Translations under genes and position numbers: made by a program
The notes under the pieces: generated by a model
Seen by the model: only the letters and a program-made list of their open reading frames with translations
What the model was told of the DNA's origin: nothing
Databases searched by the model: none
NCBI GenBank assembly: GCA_025454955.1
Contig: JALONL010000010.1
Location: forward strand, 62,001 to 126,000
DNA from: Bacteroidia bacterium
GTDB lineage: Bacteria > Bacteroidota > Bacteroidia > Palsa-965
Reading direction: 5' to 3'
Length of the DNA stretch: 64,000 nucleotides
Shown: one piece after another, positions 1 through 10,586 of the stretch
How the letters are laid out: each line of letters opens with the position of its first letter
Numbering within the stretch: the stretch's first letter is position 1

Positions 1-2
1 TG

Positions 3-788
3 GTATTGCTGCTGCCCTTCACACTCAACTTTTCCTATCAGCGCGACTGGCCCGACGAGCGGATTAACTCAGAAATTGCAGAAGAAATACAACGGCTGGC
101 AGTAAATCAACCCGTGGTGATTGGTGTGGAAATGCAGTTTCTGATGGATTTAAGTTACCTGCAGAGTACAGGAAAACTAACTGCCAATGCCACGCTGAGC
201 GAAATACGGCAACCGCTTGCTCCCTTCAAATGGTTAGTGATTTATGCTGGTGACAAGAATAAATATTCGGGCTATCGGGTAAGAACTTCGTTCGGGCGCA
301 ATGAGGTACTGCTTATGGAAAATACTGCGGTGTATGAAACTCCTTCAATTGAAGTGGTCAATACCGGGTTTGAAAAACGCGCATACAGGCAGCCTGTAAT
401 TTCGTTTGGTGCAAAAGGGAATGTATTGTACGGAGGAGCCGGAGAGGTATATCCGTTTGAAGTGAAAACTCCCATACCCGATTCGCTCAGCGACCGGTAT
501 ATTTTTGTGGATACCGAATTGGAGATAAACCGGGGCACCTCGCGCCACAATACCTCGGTGTTGTATTATATAAAAAGGGGGCAGCAAAATCATATCGGAA
601 TAGCAGATTTACGACTGGGGAATTGTGTTCCCCAGGCGGGCAGGTGGACAAAGATTAAAAACAGGCAGCTTATCGACCAGCCGGTGTGTGGCGGCGATAC
701 GCTGATTACCCTGTTTTTTATACGTTCGGAAAGCCCGGTGTATTTTGATAACCTGAGTGTAAAGGCAGGTGTGGTGAAACCGCGGTAG
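3..788 (+). CDS. C-terminal part of a membrane glycosyltransferase-like protein (5' cut by window)
   Basis: The reading frame is open to the left edge, so the true start lies outside the window; the first in-frame TTG at 6 is not a credible start. What remains reads as an extracytoplasmic domain. Its last ~110 residues (from about [12 protein letters not shown] to the stop) look like a beta-sandwich of the kind found after the membrane part of GT-C-type sugar transferases, with the ending VYFDNLSVK that recurs in such jelly-roll domains (compare WWDDLEIKV at the end of the 51.8-kb protein). The gene is first in the same-strand glycan cluster, 62 bases before the GT2 gene. Exact enzyme activity cannot be read from this fragment. 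Confidence 0.6.
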   Translation, partial: VLLLPFTLNFSYQRDWPDERINSEIAEEIQRLAVNQPVVIGVEMQFLMDLSYLQSTGKLTANATLSEIRQPLAPFKWLVIYAGDKNKYSGYRVRTSFGRNEVLLMENTAVYETPSIEVVNTGFEKRAYRQPVISFGAKGNVLYGGAGEVYPFEVKTPIPDSLSDRYIFVDTELEINRGTSRHNTSVLYYIKRGQQNHIGIADLRLGNCVPQAGRWTKIKNRQLIDQPVCGGDTLITLFFIRSESPVYFDNLSVKAGVVKPR

Positions 789-850
789 CGGGCCGTGTTT
801 TTTTGCCGTGGAACCGCCGAAAACCCCTATCTTTCGGCACTATTTTCCAA

Positions 851-1579
851 ATGACTACTCCAAAAAAACTCAGTATCGTTATACCCGCCTATAACGAAGC
901 AGCCACCATTCACCTGATTCTGAATAAGGTTATTGCCGTAGAACTTATCCACGGCATAACCAAGGAAATTGTTATTGTGAACGATTGTTCCAAAGACGAT
1001 ACGCAGGGTGTGGTGGAAAAATACATTGCCGAAAATGCCGGCCATGATATTCGTCTTTTCAATCAGCCCTACAATCAGGGCAAGGGCGCGGCTCTTCACA
1101 AAGGCATTGAAATTGCCTCCGGCGATTACATCATCATTCAGGATGCCGATCTGGAATACGACCCGGCCGAATACAATATCCTGCTTAAACCCATAGCCGA
1201 CGGTTTTGCCGATGTGGTTTTCGGTTCGCGTTTTATGGGTGGCCGTCCGCACCGGATTTTATTTTTCTGGCACACCATCGGCAACAAGTTTCTCACCTTC
1301 CTTTCAAACATGTTTACCAATCTGAATCTTACAGATATGGAAACCTGCTACAAGCTGTTTGATGCGAAGATGGTAAAATCGCTTCCGCTTCGTGAAAAGC
1401 GTTTTGGCTTTGAGCCCGAGGTTACGGCCCGCATTTCGCGTGTGCCCAAAGTGCGCATTTACGAAGTAGGCATTTCGTATTACGGACGTACTTACGAGGA
1501 GGGTAAAAAAATTGGCTGGAAAGACGGTTTCCGGGCAATTTACTGTATTTTGAAGTATAATATCTGGGCCCGGAAGTGA
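851..1579 (+). CDS. Glycosyltransferase family 2, polyprenyl-phosphate sugar synthase type
   Basis: A 242-residue GT2 enzyme resembling dolichyl/polyprenyl-phosphate mannose synthases: it should move a sugar from a nucleotide donor to a polyprenyl phosphate at the inner face of the cytoplasmic membrane. Visible motifs are VIPAYNEA (10-17), VNDCSKDDT (43-51), NQGKGAAL (near 76-82) and the metal-binding QDADLEYDP (97-105, the DxD). No C-terminal membrane segments are present, as in the short soluble DPM1 type. The ATG at 851 (MTTPKK) is preferred over a TTG at 803, because the family core begins right after it. The stop overlaps the GTG start of the next gene by 4 bases, so the genes are probably cotranscribed. 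Sugar specificity is not determinable. Confidence 0.88.
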   Translation: MTTPKKLSIVIPAYNEAATIHLILNKVIAVELIHGITKEIVIVNDCSKDDTQGVVEKYIAENAGHDIRLFNQPYNQGKGAALHKGIEIASGDYIIIQDADLEYDPAEYNILLKPIADGFADVVFGSRFMGGRPHRILFFWHTIGNKFLTFLSNMFTNLNLTDMETCYKLFDAKMVKSLPLREKRFGFEPEVTARISRVPKVRIYEVGISYYGRTYEEGKKIGWKDGFRAIYCILKYNIWARK

Positions 1580-3915
1580 AAGTCTTCCTTCATCGCACCT
1601 TCACCGATAAAGGCCTGCTGCTGGTGCTGGCAGCGGGCCTGCTGCTTACATTTTATTTTTTTGGAACACTGGTCACTCATCCGGCTTCGCGCTATTTCGG
1701 ATATCAGGGCGACGGAATGCAGATTTATTACCAGACCGCTTATCATGTAAAACACGATTCGCTGTGGTGGCATCAGCAAAGCATGAATTACCCCGACGGG
1801 GAGAATATTTTTTTTACCGGTGCTTTGCCCGTATATACCAATCTCGTTAAGGTTTTCGGGCCGGGTGCGGCGCAGGCTTCCATCGGGTTGCTTAATCTGC
1901 TCATGCTTTTCTCGCCGTTGTTTGGTGCCGTGTTTTTGTATGCGCTTTTCAGGCACTGGCGTTTGCCGTGGTGGTACGGTGCGTTGTGCGGGCTGGGCAT
2001 TATGTTTCTTTCGCCACAGTTGCAGCGCATGTCGGGACATTATTCGCTGGCGTTGAGTTTTATGATTCCGGCGCTTATTTACGGGCTGGCACGATTTTAT
2101 GATTACCCGCGCATCAGGCTGAGTTTGTTTATCGGCCTGCTGGTGTTTTTTGCCGGAGGCACGCATTTGTATATGCTGGTGTTTTGTTTGGCCGCTGCGG
2201 GTATGTACTGGTTTATTTTATTCATCACCCGCGACCGTGGTTTCGGGCGGTGGAAATTTTTGCTGCTGCATTTTTCGCTTCAGACTGTGCTGCCCGTATT
2301 GCTTATTCAGCTGCTCATTTTCTTTACCGGACAGGCAGCCGACCGCACGGCCATTCCTTGGGGATTTTCGGTATTTACTTCCAACTCATCGGGAATATTT
2401 TATCCCTACGGCCGCAGCTACGAATTTATTGCAGCTAAGTTTATGGAGCCTGAGTTTGGTCCCGGTTCCTACGAAGGAGTGTCGTATGTGGGGCTTGCGG
2501 CCATATTGGGACTGGCCGCGGTAATTGTGGTGCAGCTTATCCGCATGGTGCGGCTGAGGTTTGATTTGCTGCTTTCGTTGTCGGACAAAAAAGTGCTGAA
2601 TATTTTTTTCTGGATGTCGCTGCTGCTTTTGTTTCTTTCTTTCGGCTGGCCGTTTCTGCTTAAAGAAGACGGAAGCTGGCTGAAGTATGCCGGGCCGTTG
2701 AGGCAGTTCAGGGCATTGGGGCGGTTTGCGTGGATGTTTTTTTATGTGGTAAATATTCTTGCCGTTTACCGCCTCTGGAAACTGGCCGAACTTCGCACGG
2801 GCATGGTTGGTAAAATACTGCGCGGTGCAGTGCTCACTGTTGTTCCGGTGATGCTTTTTTTCGACGGTTGGGAAACATCGAAAAATTTACAGGATGGATT
2901 AAACAACAAGTTTGAAGCACTTAACGATACAGGAAACAACCTTCCCGAAAACCGCTGGCTGCGGAAGTTTAAAGCGAGCGATTATCAGGCCATTTTACCA
3001 TTGCCCTATTTCCACAACGGAAGCGAAGGCCCGTCGGAAATGCCGGCCAATCACGAAATCATCAATATCACTTACCTCGTTTCATTGAAAACAGGTCTGC
3101 CCATGCTTTCCATGCTTTCGGGAAGAAGTTCGATAAGCAAGGGGCACGAGCATATTGATTTGGTGCTCGACCCGGTGAAGCCGCTTAGCTTGCTTAAACG
3201 GCTTCCCGACCGCCGGCCGTTTCTTGTGCTTGCACGTAAACAGGAGTTAACTGCAAACGAACTTGATTTGCTCAACCTTTCGGAACAGTTGTTTGAAACA
3301 CCTTCCTATACTGTTCACCGCCTCGATCCCGCAAAGATTGAAGAAAGAATAAACGGTCAGTATCAGAAACACCTCACCGAATATCAGTCAAAAAAAACCT
3401 GGGCTGTGTGGCCGTTTATGAGTACCGATTCGGTAAGAAATTATTCCTGCCGCGATTTTGAAGAGCAGGGAATGACCGGCGAACCTTTTTTGGGTAAAAA
3501 AAGTTTAGGGGGCAAAGCGGGCGATTTTACGGTGTTGTATGATGCCACAATTCCGGGTGCCGTGCCGGGAACATATCAGTTATCATTCTGGTTCGGCAAT
3601 TTTACAAAAGACTTATATCCGCGTTCTGTTCTGGAAATTGCATTGTACACCGGCGATAAAGTAGATACCGCACTTTATGCAGGAATGTATGAAGTAAATA
3701 AAGCCGTTTCGGGGCACTGGGGTCTGGCCGAAAGAACCATACCGGTTAAACATTCAGAACAGCGCGTAAAGGTAACCATCTGGAATTTCGATCTTCCCAA
3801 GGACGCACCCATGTATGCAGACGAACTCATGATTCGTCCCGAAAACACATCGCTGTACGACGTGCAGGAAGATTTTATCCGCTGCAATAACCGCACTTAT
3901 TACCGTAAGCCGTGA
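1576..3915 (+). CDS. Large polytopic GT-C-like membrane protein with C-terminal beta-sandwich domain
   Basis: A 779-residue protein. The first ~430 residues hold many hydrophobic segments and an early periplasmic loop ([15 protein letters not shown], then [14 protein letters not shown]) of the kind seen in GT-C enzymes that use polyprenyl-phosphate sugars. The rest is soluble and ends in a ~130-residue jelly-roll-like domain (from about [13 protein letters not shown] to [10 protein letters not shown]). The start is a GTG overlapping the previous stop (GTGA), and the stop overlaps the next GTG in the same way. It lies between two polyprenyl-phosphate sugar synthases, so use of their product is a reasonable inference. 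The acceptor is unknown and I do not recognise a named family. Confidence 0.7.
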   Translation: MKVFLHRTFTDKGLLLVLAAGLLLTFYFFGTLVTHPASRYFGYQGDGMQIYYQTAYHVKHDSLWWHQQSMNYPDGENIFFTGALPVYTNLVKVFGPGAAQASIGLLNLLMLFSPLFGAVFLYALFRHWRLPWWYGALCGLGIMFLSPQLQRMSGHYSLALSFMIPALIYGLARFYDYPRIRLSLFIGLLVFFAGGTHLYMLVFCLAAAGMYWFILFITRDRGFGRWKFLLLHFSLQTVLPVLLIQLLIFFTGQAADRTAIPWGFSVFTSNSSGIFYPYGRSYEFIAAKFMEPEFGPGSYEGVSYVGLAAILGLAAVIVVQLIRMVRLRFDLLLSLSDKKVLNIFFWMSLLLLFLSFGWPFLLKEDGSWLKYAGPLRQFRALGRFAWMFFYVVNILAVYRLWKLAELRTGMVGKILRGAVLTVVPVMLFFDGWETSKNLQDGLNNKFEALNDTGNNLPENRWLRKFKASDYQAILPLPYFHNGSEGPSEMPANHEIINITYLVSLKTGLPMLSMLSGRSSISKGHEHIDLVLDPVKPLSLLKRLPDRRPFLVLARKQELTANELDLLNLSEQLFETPSYTVHRLDPAKIEERINGQYQKHLTEYQSKKTWAVWPFMSTDSVRNYSCRDFEEQGMTGEPFLGKKSLGGKAGDFTVLYDATIPGAVPGTYQLSFWFGNFTKDLYPRSVLEIALYTGDKVDTALYAGMYEVNKAVSGHWGLAERTIPVKHSEQRVKVTIWNFDLPKDAPMYADELMIRPENTSLYDVQEDFIRCNNRTYYRKP

Positions 3916-4652
3916 CCGATCTCAGCGTAATTCTGCCATCCTACAAAGGAGCTTCGCAACTGAAGCAATCGTTGCCGGCCTTGCAGCAATGGCTTGGTAC
4001 GCTGGGCAAAATCACCGAGGTAATTGTGGTGGACGACGGTTCTGCCGATAACGGTGCCACCGAGCAGGTGGTGAAAGAAGCGGGATGCACGTTTATAGGA
4101 TTGCCGCAAAACCTCGGCAAAGGCGGAGCCGTAAGGGCAGGAATGCGTGCTGCTTCGGGCAAAATCAGGCTTTTTACCGATGCCGATGTGCCTTTCGATG
4201 AAAAGTCGATGGCGTTGTTTATTGAATACTTAGAGAACAAAGAATTCCATATCGCCATTGGCGACCGCACGCTCGAAGCCTCGAAGTATTTCACCGAAAT
4301 TTCGGGCGCACGAAAATTGGGCAGCGGCATTTTTACCTTTCTGGTGGGACGTTTTGTAACCACCGGCCTGCACGATACGCAGTGCGGACTCAAAGGCTTC
4401 CGTGCCGAAATTGCCGACGACCTTTTTGGCGTGTCGAAACTGAACAGCTTTGCTTTCGATGTGGAACTGCTTTACATTGCACTCAAACGCAATTACGATA
4501 TTAAGCGTTTGCCGGTGGTGTTTAAAAGCAGTCACGACGAGTCGAGTGTAAGTTTGCTCAAACACGCTCCCGGAATGATGCTCGATTTATTCCGCATCAA
4601 ATGGAATCACATTACCGGAAAGTATAACCGAAGAACTTCCTCACACCAATGA
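3912..4652 (+). CDS. Glycosyltransferase family 2, dolichyl-phosphate glucose synthase type
   Basis: A 246-residue GT2 protein of the ALG5/DPG-synthase kind, predicted to make a polyprenyl-phosphate hexose in the cytoplasm. Motifs: SVILPSYKGA near the start, VVDDGSAD (39-46), NLGKGGAVRAGM (67-78), FTDADVPFDE (88-97, the DxD) and TGLHDTQCGLKGF, a signature of this subfamily. The GTG start overlaps the preceding stop and the ATGA at its end overlaps the next start, so translation is probably coupled along the cluster. Having two such synthases with GT-C-like partners suggests that two different lipid-linked sugars are made here; this is inference. Confidence 0.87.
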   Translation: MTDLSVILPSYKGASQLKQSLPALQQWLGTLGKITEVIVVDDGSADNGATEQVVKEAGCTFIGLPQNLGKGGAVRAGMRAASGKIRLFTDADVPFDEKSMALFIEYLENKEFHIAIGDRTLEASKYFTEISGARKLGSGIFTFLVGRFVTTGLHDTQCGLKGFRAEIADDLFGVSKLNSFAFDVELLYIALKRNYDIKRLPVVFKSSHDESSVSLLKHAPGMMLDLFRIKWNHITGKYNRRTSSHQ

Positions 4653-5353
4653 ACAGAGACCTTACCAATGCCATACGCTATGTAATGGACGAATGGATTC
4701 CGCCGGTAATACGCGACAGCCGCTGGTTTATGTATCCGTTTTTCTGGTTTGCCTATCGCGGCCGCAACATACGCGAGGTGATGGATTTCAAAAGCCGGGT
4801 GTACAGCTTCACGCCCGAAGATTACGACCGTTTTTACAACAACCTCAATACCATTTCGCGCAACCGCATTACCGACATCAACAAACCCAGCCTGGCTTTT
4901 ATTCTCGACAAAATAGATACTTCGGCCACCTCACTTATTGATGTGGGCTCGGGAAACGGCTACCTGCTGCGTACCATTAAGCAACGCCATCCCAATCTTT
5001 CGCTCACCGCATTCGACATCAAAGACAAAGACGATTCGCCCGATTACACTTACGTAAAAGGCAATATCGAGCAAATGCCTTTTCCCGATAAGTCGTTTGA
5101 TATTGTAACCTGCAGCCACACGGTAGAACACCTCATTAAACTTGAACAATGCATGAAAGAACTTGTACGCATTGCCCGCAAGCAGGTGTTCATTGTTACG
5201 CCGTGCCAGCGTTACTATTATTACACGCTCGATGAGCATGTAAACTTTTTTCCGTTTAAGGAAAAACTGACTTCCGTAATTCCGCTCAGCAATTACGAGT
5301 GTCACAAACTCAACGGCGACTGGGCCTATCTGGGCAATGTGAATAACGCATAA
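4649..5353 (+). CDS. Class I SAM-dependent methyltransferase
   Basis: A 234-residue protein with a Methyltransf_11-type Rossmann fold. SAM-binding motif I is LIDVGSGNGYL (96-106); the acidic strand-2 end is FDIKDKD; the post-motif region DIVTCSHTVEHL precedes a region rich in aromatic residues. The N-terminal ~90 residues contain WFMYPFFWFAY, perhaps for membrane contact. It overlaps the preceding GT2 gene by 4 bases and ends 2 bases before the next start, so it belongs to the glycan cluster. It may methylate a sugar or lipid intermediate, but nothing in the sequence fixes the substrate. Confidence 0.8.
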   Translation: MNRDLTNAIRYVMDEWIPPVIRDSRWFMYPFFWFAYRGRNIREVMDFKSRVYSFTPEDYDRFYNNLNTISRNRITDINKPSLAFILDKIDTSATSLIDVGSGNGYLLRTIKQRHPNLSLTAFDIKDKDDSPDYTYVKGNIEQMPFPDKSFDIVTCSHTVEHLIKLEQCMKELVRIARKQVFIVTPCQRYYYYTLDEHVNFFPFKEKLTSVIPLSNYECHKLNGDWAYLGNVNNA

Positions 5354-5355
5354 AG

Positions 5356-6942
5356 ATGCTCCTGAACAGATTAAGCAAGCCACAACAAATTACCATTGCC
5401 GAAAAAATATTTTTTGGCCTGATGTTGCTTGTATTGGCCTTACCGGTAACCGGGAGCTCCTGGTTTTTAACAGAAGACGGCGCATCGCATAGTTATAATG
5501 CAGGAGTGCTGTACAACCTGCTTTCGGGCAACGATGAATTTCTGGGGCAGTATTATGAAATAAACACACTTCCCTCGCCAAACTGGCTGGGGCATTTACT
5601 GCTGGCTTACACCGGGCACTGGCTGGGTGTGGCAGAAGCAGCCAAAATACTTCACCTGGTTTATATTGCCGGGTTTGCGCTTGCATTCAGAAGGCTCATG
5701 TTTACCGTATCGCCCCAGCCGCGCGTAATGAGTTATCTGGCTTTCCCTTTGCTGTATAACGTGATTTTTCTTTTTGGCTTTTATAATTTCTGCCTCGGCA
5801 TGGTGGTTATGCTTATTGTAATCAATGTATGGTTGCGCTATCAGGAACGTCCAAAACTGATAAATGCAATTTTACTTGGTATAATGATTACCCTGCTCTG
5901 GTTCTCACATCAACTGCCGTGGTTCTTTGCCGGACTGTTTATCTTTTTTCATTTAATTTATCAGCTCATTCTCCGGAAACAATTTGTGCCGGTACTGAAA
6001 AAAGCAACAGTTGCTTTATTGGCCTCGCTGCCTTCTCTTATCTGTCTGGCAATATATATGTCGCATAATGCAGGCGGGTCGGGAGTTGTGTATGAGTCTG
6101 TATCCAATAGATGGAATATGTTTTCGGGCGGCGAAATATTCAAAATGTTTTATAGCCAGGAAGCCGATTTGGGTAAGCTGTTTTTATTGGTGGTGGTTAT
6201 AATGCTTTTGCTTGGCATAGTACGTTTTATGCGTTTAACCAAAAGCATGAACAATAATCCGGTTCACCCCAAACTGTTCTGGTTTTTCATCTTTGTAATT
6301 TCATTTTTCGCCATGTTGTTTTTCCCCGAAACAATTGGCGACGGTGGTGTTATTGGAATTCGTGTGATGTGGATTGCATGGGTTTTTCTGCTCATTCTGG
6401 TTGCGCAGTTTCGTTTGCCATCCAGAGCAGGTTATGCAGTGTGTGCCGTTTCGCTGTTGATGCCGGTTATGCGTAATTCTTATTTTAGCGGATGGATTCA
6501 TGACAATAACCTCGAAGCTCATGCAGCCAGAGGAGCGGGGAAGTATATAAAAGATCATTCCACCATTCTTATTCTGCCTTTTGCCACCAACTGGCTTAAT
6601 TTACATATCGGTCAGTATGCCATTGCCGGGCGCGAAATAGTATTGCTGGATAACTACGAGGCAGATCACAATTATTTTCCCATCAAATGGAACTTTGAAA
6701 AGATGCCTTATAATTACCAGCTTGCTTCGCTCAATGCTTCTGCTGTGCCCTGTTCGTGGAGCTGGCCAAGCCTGAAAGACAAGGAAAACAAACAGGTTGA
6801 TTATGTAATGATTGTAGGCGATCTGAATTGGGAGAAAGATACTGTTTGCAGCGAAAAAATTGCCTGTGCAATGGATTCGCTCGATTACAGGGCTGTGTAC
6901 AAGAAACGGCAGATTACGCTCTACGAATACTTTCCCGATTAA
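5356..6942 (+). CDS. Polytopic membrane protein, GT-C-like
   Basis: A 528-residue integral membrane protein with roughly ten hydrophobic stretches through residue ~380, followed by a soluble tail of ~140 residues. An early loop (LTEDGASHSYNAGVLYN) carries an acidic residue in the position typical of GT-C enzymes. The start ATG is 2 bases after the methyltransferase stop. It ends the + strand cluster and is convergent with the ABC ATPase, the two stops being only 11 bases apart with no visible terminator between. Function as a sugar transferase is inferred from topology and neighbours only. Confidence 0.65.
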   Translation: MLLNRLSKPQQITIAEKIFFGLMLLVLALPVTGSSWFLTEDGASHSYNAGVLYNLLSGNDEFLGQYYEINTLPSPNWLGHLLLAYTGHWLGVAEAAKILHLVYIAGFALAFRRLMFTVSPQPRVMSYLAFPLLYNVIFLFGFYNFCLGMVVMLIVINVWLRYQERPKLINAILLGIMITLLWFSHQLPWFFAGLFIFFHLIYQLILRKQFVPVLKKATVALLASLPSLICLAIYMSHNAGGSGVVYESVSNRWNMFSGGEIFKMFYSQEADLGKLFLLVVVIMLLLGIVRFMRLTKSMNNNPVHPKLFWFFIFVISFFAMLFFPETIGDGGVIGIRVMWIAWVFLLILVAQFRLPSRAGYAVCAVSLLMPVMRNSYFSGWIHDNNLEAHAARGAGKYIKDHSTILILPFATNWLNLHIGQYAIAGREIVLLDNYEADHNYFPIKWNFEKMPYNYQLASLNASAVPCSWSWPSLKDKENKQVDYVMIVGDLNWEKDTVCSEKIACAMDSLDYRAVYKKRQITLYEYFPD

Positions 6943-6953
6943 CAGCTGGTTTC

Positions 6954-8777
6954 TTACACAATTCCCATCCTCATACGCTTTTCCACCATTGCCCGGCGTA
7001 TGTCTTCCAGTTCGCCTTTGGGAATGGCGTTAATGAGTTTGCGTGTGTATTCGCAGCCGGGATTGGCATACACTTCATCGGCATCGCCCATTTCTTCAAT
7101 CTTGCCTTTGTTCATCACCACCATGCGGTCGCTCATAAACTTTACTACCGAAAGATCGTGCGAGATGAAGATGTAGGTAAAGCCAAAATCTTTTTTCAGT
7201 TCGTTGAGCAAATTAAGCACCTGTGCCTGCACCGATACATCGAGTGCCGATACAGATTCGTCGCAAATGATAAAGCGCGGATTGAGCGCCAGTGCGCGGG
7301 CAATACATATACGCTGCCGTTGACCGCCCGAAAACTCGTGCGGGTAGCGGTGAAAATGAGCTTCGTTCATATTCACCCGCCTGAGCAGCTCCATTACTTT
7401 TTCCTTGCGTTCCTTGTCGTTTGCGCCAATGCCGTGTACACGCATGGGCTCCATAATGGCGCTTCCAATGGTAATGCGCGGGTTGAGCGAGGAATACGGA
7501 TCCTGAAAAATAATTTGTATGTCTTTGCGCAGCGGGCGCATTTCGCTGGCGGGAAGATGGGTAATGTCTTTACCGTCGAAAATTATTTTTCCTTCGGTGG
7601 GTTCAATCAGGCGCAGAATGGTGCGGCCGAGTGTGGTTTTTCCGCAGCCCGATTCGCCTACCAGGCCAAGTGTTTCGCCGGGATATACCTCAAAACTCAC
7701 ATCGTCCACGGCTTTGTTCCATGCAATGGTTTTGCCGAGAATGGTTTTTTGTGTGGGATACCAGGTGCGGATATTTTCGATGCGCAGCATGGGTTCCTGT
7801 GCGCGGAGTTTTTCCTGTTGTGCGCGGCGTTGTTCGGGTGTTACCTCTACGTCGTGAATGATGTCGGTAACGGTGCGCTTGTTTTCGGTAATGGTGCCGT
7901 CGTCGGCCACGGTCATAAAGTCAGACACGGTGGGCAGGTAATGCAAACGACGGTTCAGTGGCGGGCGGCAGGCGAGCAGGCCTTTGGTGTAGGGATGCTG
8001 CGGGTTGGCAAAAATTTCCATTACCGGGCCCTGTTCCACAATGCGGCCTTTGTACATCACCACCACTTTGTCGGCCAGTTCGGCAATTACGCCGAGGTCG
8101 TGGGTAATGAAAATAATGCCCATATCATGCTCGCGCTGAAGTTTGAGCATGAGATCGAGAATTGTTTTCTGCACCGTTACGTCAAGCGCCGTGGTGGGCT
8201 CGTCGGCAATAAGCACCTGCGGGTTGCACGACATGGCCATGGCAATCATTACCCGCTGCTTTTGTCCGCCCGAAATCTGGTGCGGGTATTTTTTGAAAAT
8301 TTCGGCCGGATTGGGCAGCAGCACTTCATCAAAAAGGCGGAGGGTGCGGTTTACGGCTTCCTGTTTGGTTACTTTCTGGTGAAGCATGATGGCTTCCATA
8401 ACCTGATTCCCGCAGGTGTACACCGGATTGAGCGAGGTCATCGGCTCCTGAAAGATCATGCCTATTTCGTTTCCACGAAACTCGCGCATGTCTTTTTCCG
8501 ACACTTTGGTAAGGTCCACAATGCCTTTGGTGCGCGAATGGTAAATGATTTCGCCACCGGTAATTTTTCCGGGAGGATTGGGAATAAGCCGCATCACCGA
8601 AAGCGCCGTTACCGATTTTCCGGAGCCCGATTCACCCACCACGCCCACGGTTTCGCCCTTGCGCACGGTGAAACTCACGTCGTTTACCGCTTTCACGGTT
8701 TCTTCGCCCGAACGGAATTCAGTTACTAAGTTTCTGATGTCGAGCAATTCCCCGCCTGTAGGTTCCATCATTTCCAT
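6954..8777 (-). CDS. Fused dipeptide/oligopeptide ABC transporter ATPase (DppD-DppF type)
   Basis: A 607-residue protein with two complete ABC ATPase domains joined by a linker. Domain 1 has Walker A GESGSGKS (48-55), signature ISGGQKQR and Walker [10 protein letters not shown]. Domain 2 has Walker A GESGCGKT (near residue 370), signature FSGGQRQR and [12 protein letters not shown]. Each half has the Opp/Dpp C-terminal extension ([16 protein letters not shown]). It would energise peptide uptake at the inner membrane. No DppB/DppC permease genes are adjacent; the only binding-protein gene in the window is ~53 kb away at 62.1 kb. The initiator could be any of the first Met codons (MEMMEP); the outermost ATG is used. 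Confidence 0.93.
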   Translation of the reverse strand: MEMMEPTGGELLDIRNLVTEFRSGEETVKAVNDVSFTVRKGETVGVVGESGSGKSVTALSVMRLIPNPPGKITGGEIIYHSRTKGIVDLTKVSEKDMREFRGNEIGMIFQEPMTSLNPVYTCGNQVMEAIMLHQKVTKQEAVNRTLRLFDEVLLPNPAEIFKKYPHQISGGQKQRVMIAMAMSCNPQVLIADEPTTALDVTVQKTILDLMLKLQREHDMGIIFITHDLGVIAELADKVVVMYKGRIVEQGPVMEIFANPQHPYTKGLLACRPPLNRRLHYLPTVSDFMTVADDGTITENKRTVTDIIHDVEVTPEQRRAQQEKLRAQEPMLRIENIRTWYPTQKTILGKTIAWNKAVDDVSFEVYPGETLGLVGESGCGKTTLGRTILRLIEPTEGKIIFDGKDITHLPASEMRPLRKDIQIIFQDPYSSLNPRITIGSAIMEPMRVHGIGANDKERKEKVMELLRRVNMNEAHFHRYPHEFSGGQRQRICIARALALNPRFIICDESVSALDVSVQAQVLNLLNELKKDFGFTYIFISHDLSVVKFMSDRMVVMNKGKIEEMGDADEVYANPGCEYTRKLINAIPKGELEDIRRAMVEKRMRMGIV

Positions 8778-8830
8778 CGCCTTAAAAATAAGGTTTTCGG
8801 CGGGATCAGGACGTAAGCCGCACTAAAAAA

Positions 8831-9439
8831 TCACAACGATAAACTGTCTTTTGCCGTTGGCCGTGCTTCAAAAGCACTGTCGTAAAACGACACAGAAATT
8901 ACCCCGTAAAGGTATTCGGTCGATTCATCCTTGAGGGTAATCCGTGCCGGCCGTTTACCGGCCGGGGCATTCCAGATGTAGCCAAAGCCCATATCTTCGG
9001 GCTGCCCGTATTTTTTGGTGAAATAATTTTTGAAATCGGCAAAAAGCGCATCGGCCTGGGTTTCGCCCTTGCGGTAGATCATGAGCGTGAGCGCGCGCAG
9101 CCCCTTTTCATCAAACTCGCACTCATAGGTATATTCAGCCAGCGAATCGAGCATTGCTTCGTAGAAAAGATAATTGTCAGAAGCACTGCTGAGACTATCG
9201 CCGGGAAGCGATTTTTTCTTTACTTCCTCCACCGGCATTCCCAGCGAAATGCCGTGAAGCAGCCCTTCGTCGTTATCCACTATTTTGGCAATGGTGCCGG
9301 GAAATGTGGAGATGAGTTTTTTGTCTGTTTCAGGTTGAGAAGTGCAGCCGGCTAATAGCAAACAGAATAGAGAACACCGTAACAATGAGCGACGTGTATT
9401 CCCATGAAATGTTATCTTAACTATGTTCTGCAACAACAC
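8831..9439 (-). CDS. Predicted lipoprotein of unknown function
   Basis: A ~200-residue protein with an N-terminal hydrophobic stretch ending in the lipobox LLLAGC, so export and lipid attachment are expected. After the Cys come a polar linker and a mixed alpha/beta region with no motif I recognise. The start is uncertain: the frame opens with GTG at 9439, and TTG codons just before the signal peptide are alternatives; there is no in-frame ATG. It begins 10 bases after the stop of the small gene upstream, so it may be the last gene of a unit with the SDH-type protease. Confidence 0.65.
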   Translation of the reverse strand: MLLQNIVKITFHGNTRRSLLRCSLFCLLLAGCTSQPETDKKLISTFPGTIAKIVDNDEGLLHGISLGMPVEEVKKKSLPGDSLSSASDNYLFYEAMLDSLAEYTYECEFDEKGLRALTLMIYRKGETQADALFADFKNYFTKKYGQPEDMGFGYIWNAPAGKRPARITLKDESTEYLYGVISVSFYDSAFEARPTAKDSLSL

Positions 9440-9449
9440 CAGAGCGGTA

Positions 9450-9650
9450 TTATAAATGTGAGTTCTGAGATTCGTAGAATGAGCGACCGAGAGTGTCGCG
9501 CATTGGCAGGTTGTACTCTGGCTTTTTCAAAATGCCTTTGGAGCGTAAGTCTTCAATCAATTCGATCATGTCACGAATCGAACGTTGCTCATCGGTTTGT
9601 GCTTTCCGCTTTTTAAGCAAATCTTCTACTTGTTTTGAAAGCGACTTCAT
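9450..9650 (-). CDS. Small hypothetical protein (66 aa) downstream of SDH protease
   Basis: A 66-residue charged, mostly helical protein beginning MKSLSKQVEDLLKKRK. The ATG at 9650 is chosen because it lies 10 bases after the stop of the SDH protease gene, the same spacing as to the next gene. A longer frame (to 9731) would run into the protease coding region and has no support. I do not recognise the family. The spacing suggests it is translated with the protease, so a partner or regulator role is possible. Confidence 0.6.
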   Translation of the reverse strand: MKSLSKQVEDLLKKRKAQTDEQRSIRDMIELIEDLRSKGILKKPEYNLPMRDTLGRSFYESQNSHL

Positions 9651-9660
9651 ATTACAAAGA

Positions 9661-10521
9661 TTAGCTAAATTTTCGAGTATGCAAAAAAGATTGTTTTTTA
9701 GTCCGGGCCACATACTGGCAGATAAGATCATTGTAGCTTCTGACTAGTTTTCTAAGGTCTGCATCATCAGAATAATCATCTATTTTGAGACGGAGAATTG
9801 TGGTAAGGGCATCAATTCCAATACTTCGTCCATGTGAATGCCAGAGGTTGTTATTCCCTAAATCCCGTGCAATATCAGCGGCTCTTTTTGTCTTTTCCGA
9901 CAATTTTACCGGCTTTCCCGTGCTGCTGTGAGTTGACCAGTTTTTGAATTTGTATTTTACAAGCCAGTCTTTAAGTAATGTTATGGTAAGATCTCTGGCC
10001 TGTTCGTGTCGTTTAAGCAGGGCTAAGTCCAGATTACTTAACATCAATACTTCTACGTCGGATACGGTTCCATTATTTGATTTATCAATTATTTCCTTCA
10101 CTTTATCCAGATATCCCAGTGCCGGAACCCAGTTTGTGCCATTAAATACTTGTGGATCAATGGGGCCGAGTGAGGAGGAGTAATCCATATATATTCTATC
10201 ACCCGACATACAAAAAATGGTTCCTGCTGAATATGCAGAGTCTGGAATGATAAAATAAACCTCGTTATAATGAAACCGGGTAATTTTAACCAATTTCTCT
10301 ACCGATTCGGCACTACCTCCCGGAGTGTTTAGTATTATACATAGACGTTCACGGGCCGGAGCCGACTCGTTCAATTCCTCAAGTGCATCTCTGAATGGTT
10401 TTTCCAGAGATTCGTAAATAGGCCCATAGTAAAAGAGAAAGTCTGCCTCAAAATAATTTTCAAGAGCCAGTAGTCTTTCATTGAGAATATTTAAAACGGT
10501 TTCATCAAAAATCGGCTTCAT
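9661..10521 (-). CDS. SDH-type (ClpP-fold) serine protease
   Basis: A 286-residue protein of the serine dehydrogenase proteinase (SDH_sah) family, a ClpP/crotonase-fold peptidase. Visible elements: the oxyanion-hole type motif LNTPGGSAES (64-73), the nucleophile region AYSAGTIFCMSGD (Ser98) and SSLGPIDPQ, matching the SxGPIDP pattern of SppA/ClpP-like enzymes. No signal peptide or membrane segment is seen, so it is probably cytoplasmic. A TATATTTG -7-type box lies about 20 bases upstream of the ATG. It is followed at 10-base spacing by a small gene and a lipoprotein gene. The physiological substrate is unknown. Confidence 0.82.
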   Translation of the reverse strand: MKPIFDETVLNILNERLLALENYFEADFLFYYGPIYESLEKPFRDALEELNESAPARERLCIILNTPGGSAESVEKLVKITRFHYNEVYFIIPDSAYSAGTIFCMSGDRIYMDYSSSLGPIDPQVFNGTNWVPALGYLDKVKEIIDKSNNGTVSDVEVLMLSNLDLALLKRHEQARDLTITLLKDWLVKYKFKNWSTHSSTGKPVKLSEKTKRAADIARDLGNNNLWHSHGRSIGIDALTTILRLKIDDYSDDADLRKLVRSYNDLICQYVARTKKQSFLHTRKFS

Positions 10522-10586
10522 ATAAATTGGATTTCGCCAAATATATATTCACCAAAACCCGATAGTCGTTTTCAAACGAATAAAAT

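Noticed and set aside
6828..8729. 633-codon open frame on + opposite the ABC ATPase
   Set aside because: Pure antisense shadow: His/Phe-rich with no family features, while the opposite strand encodes a complete ABC protein.
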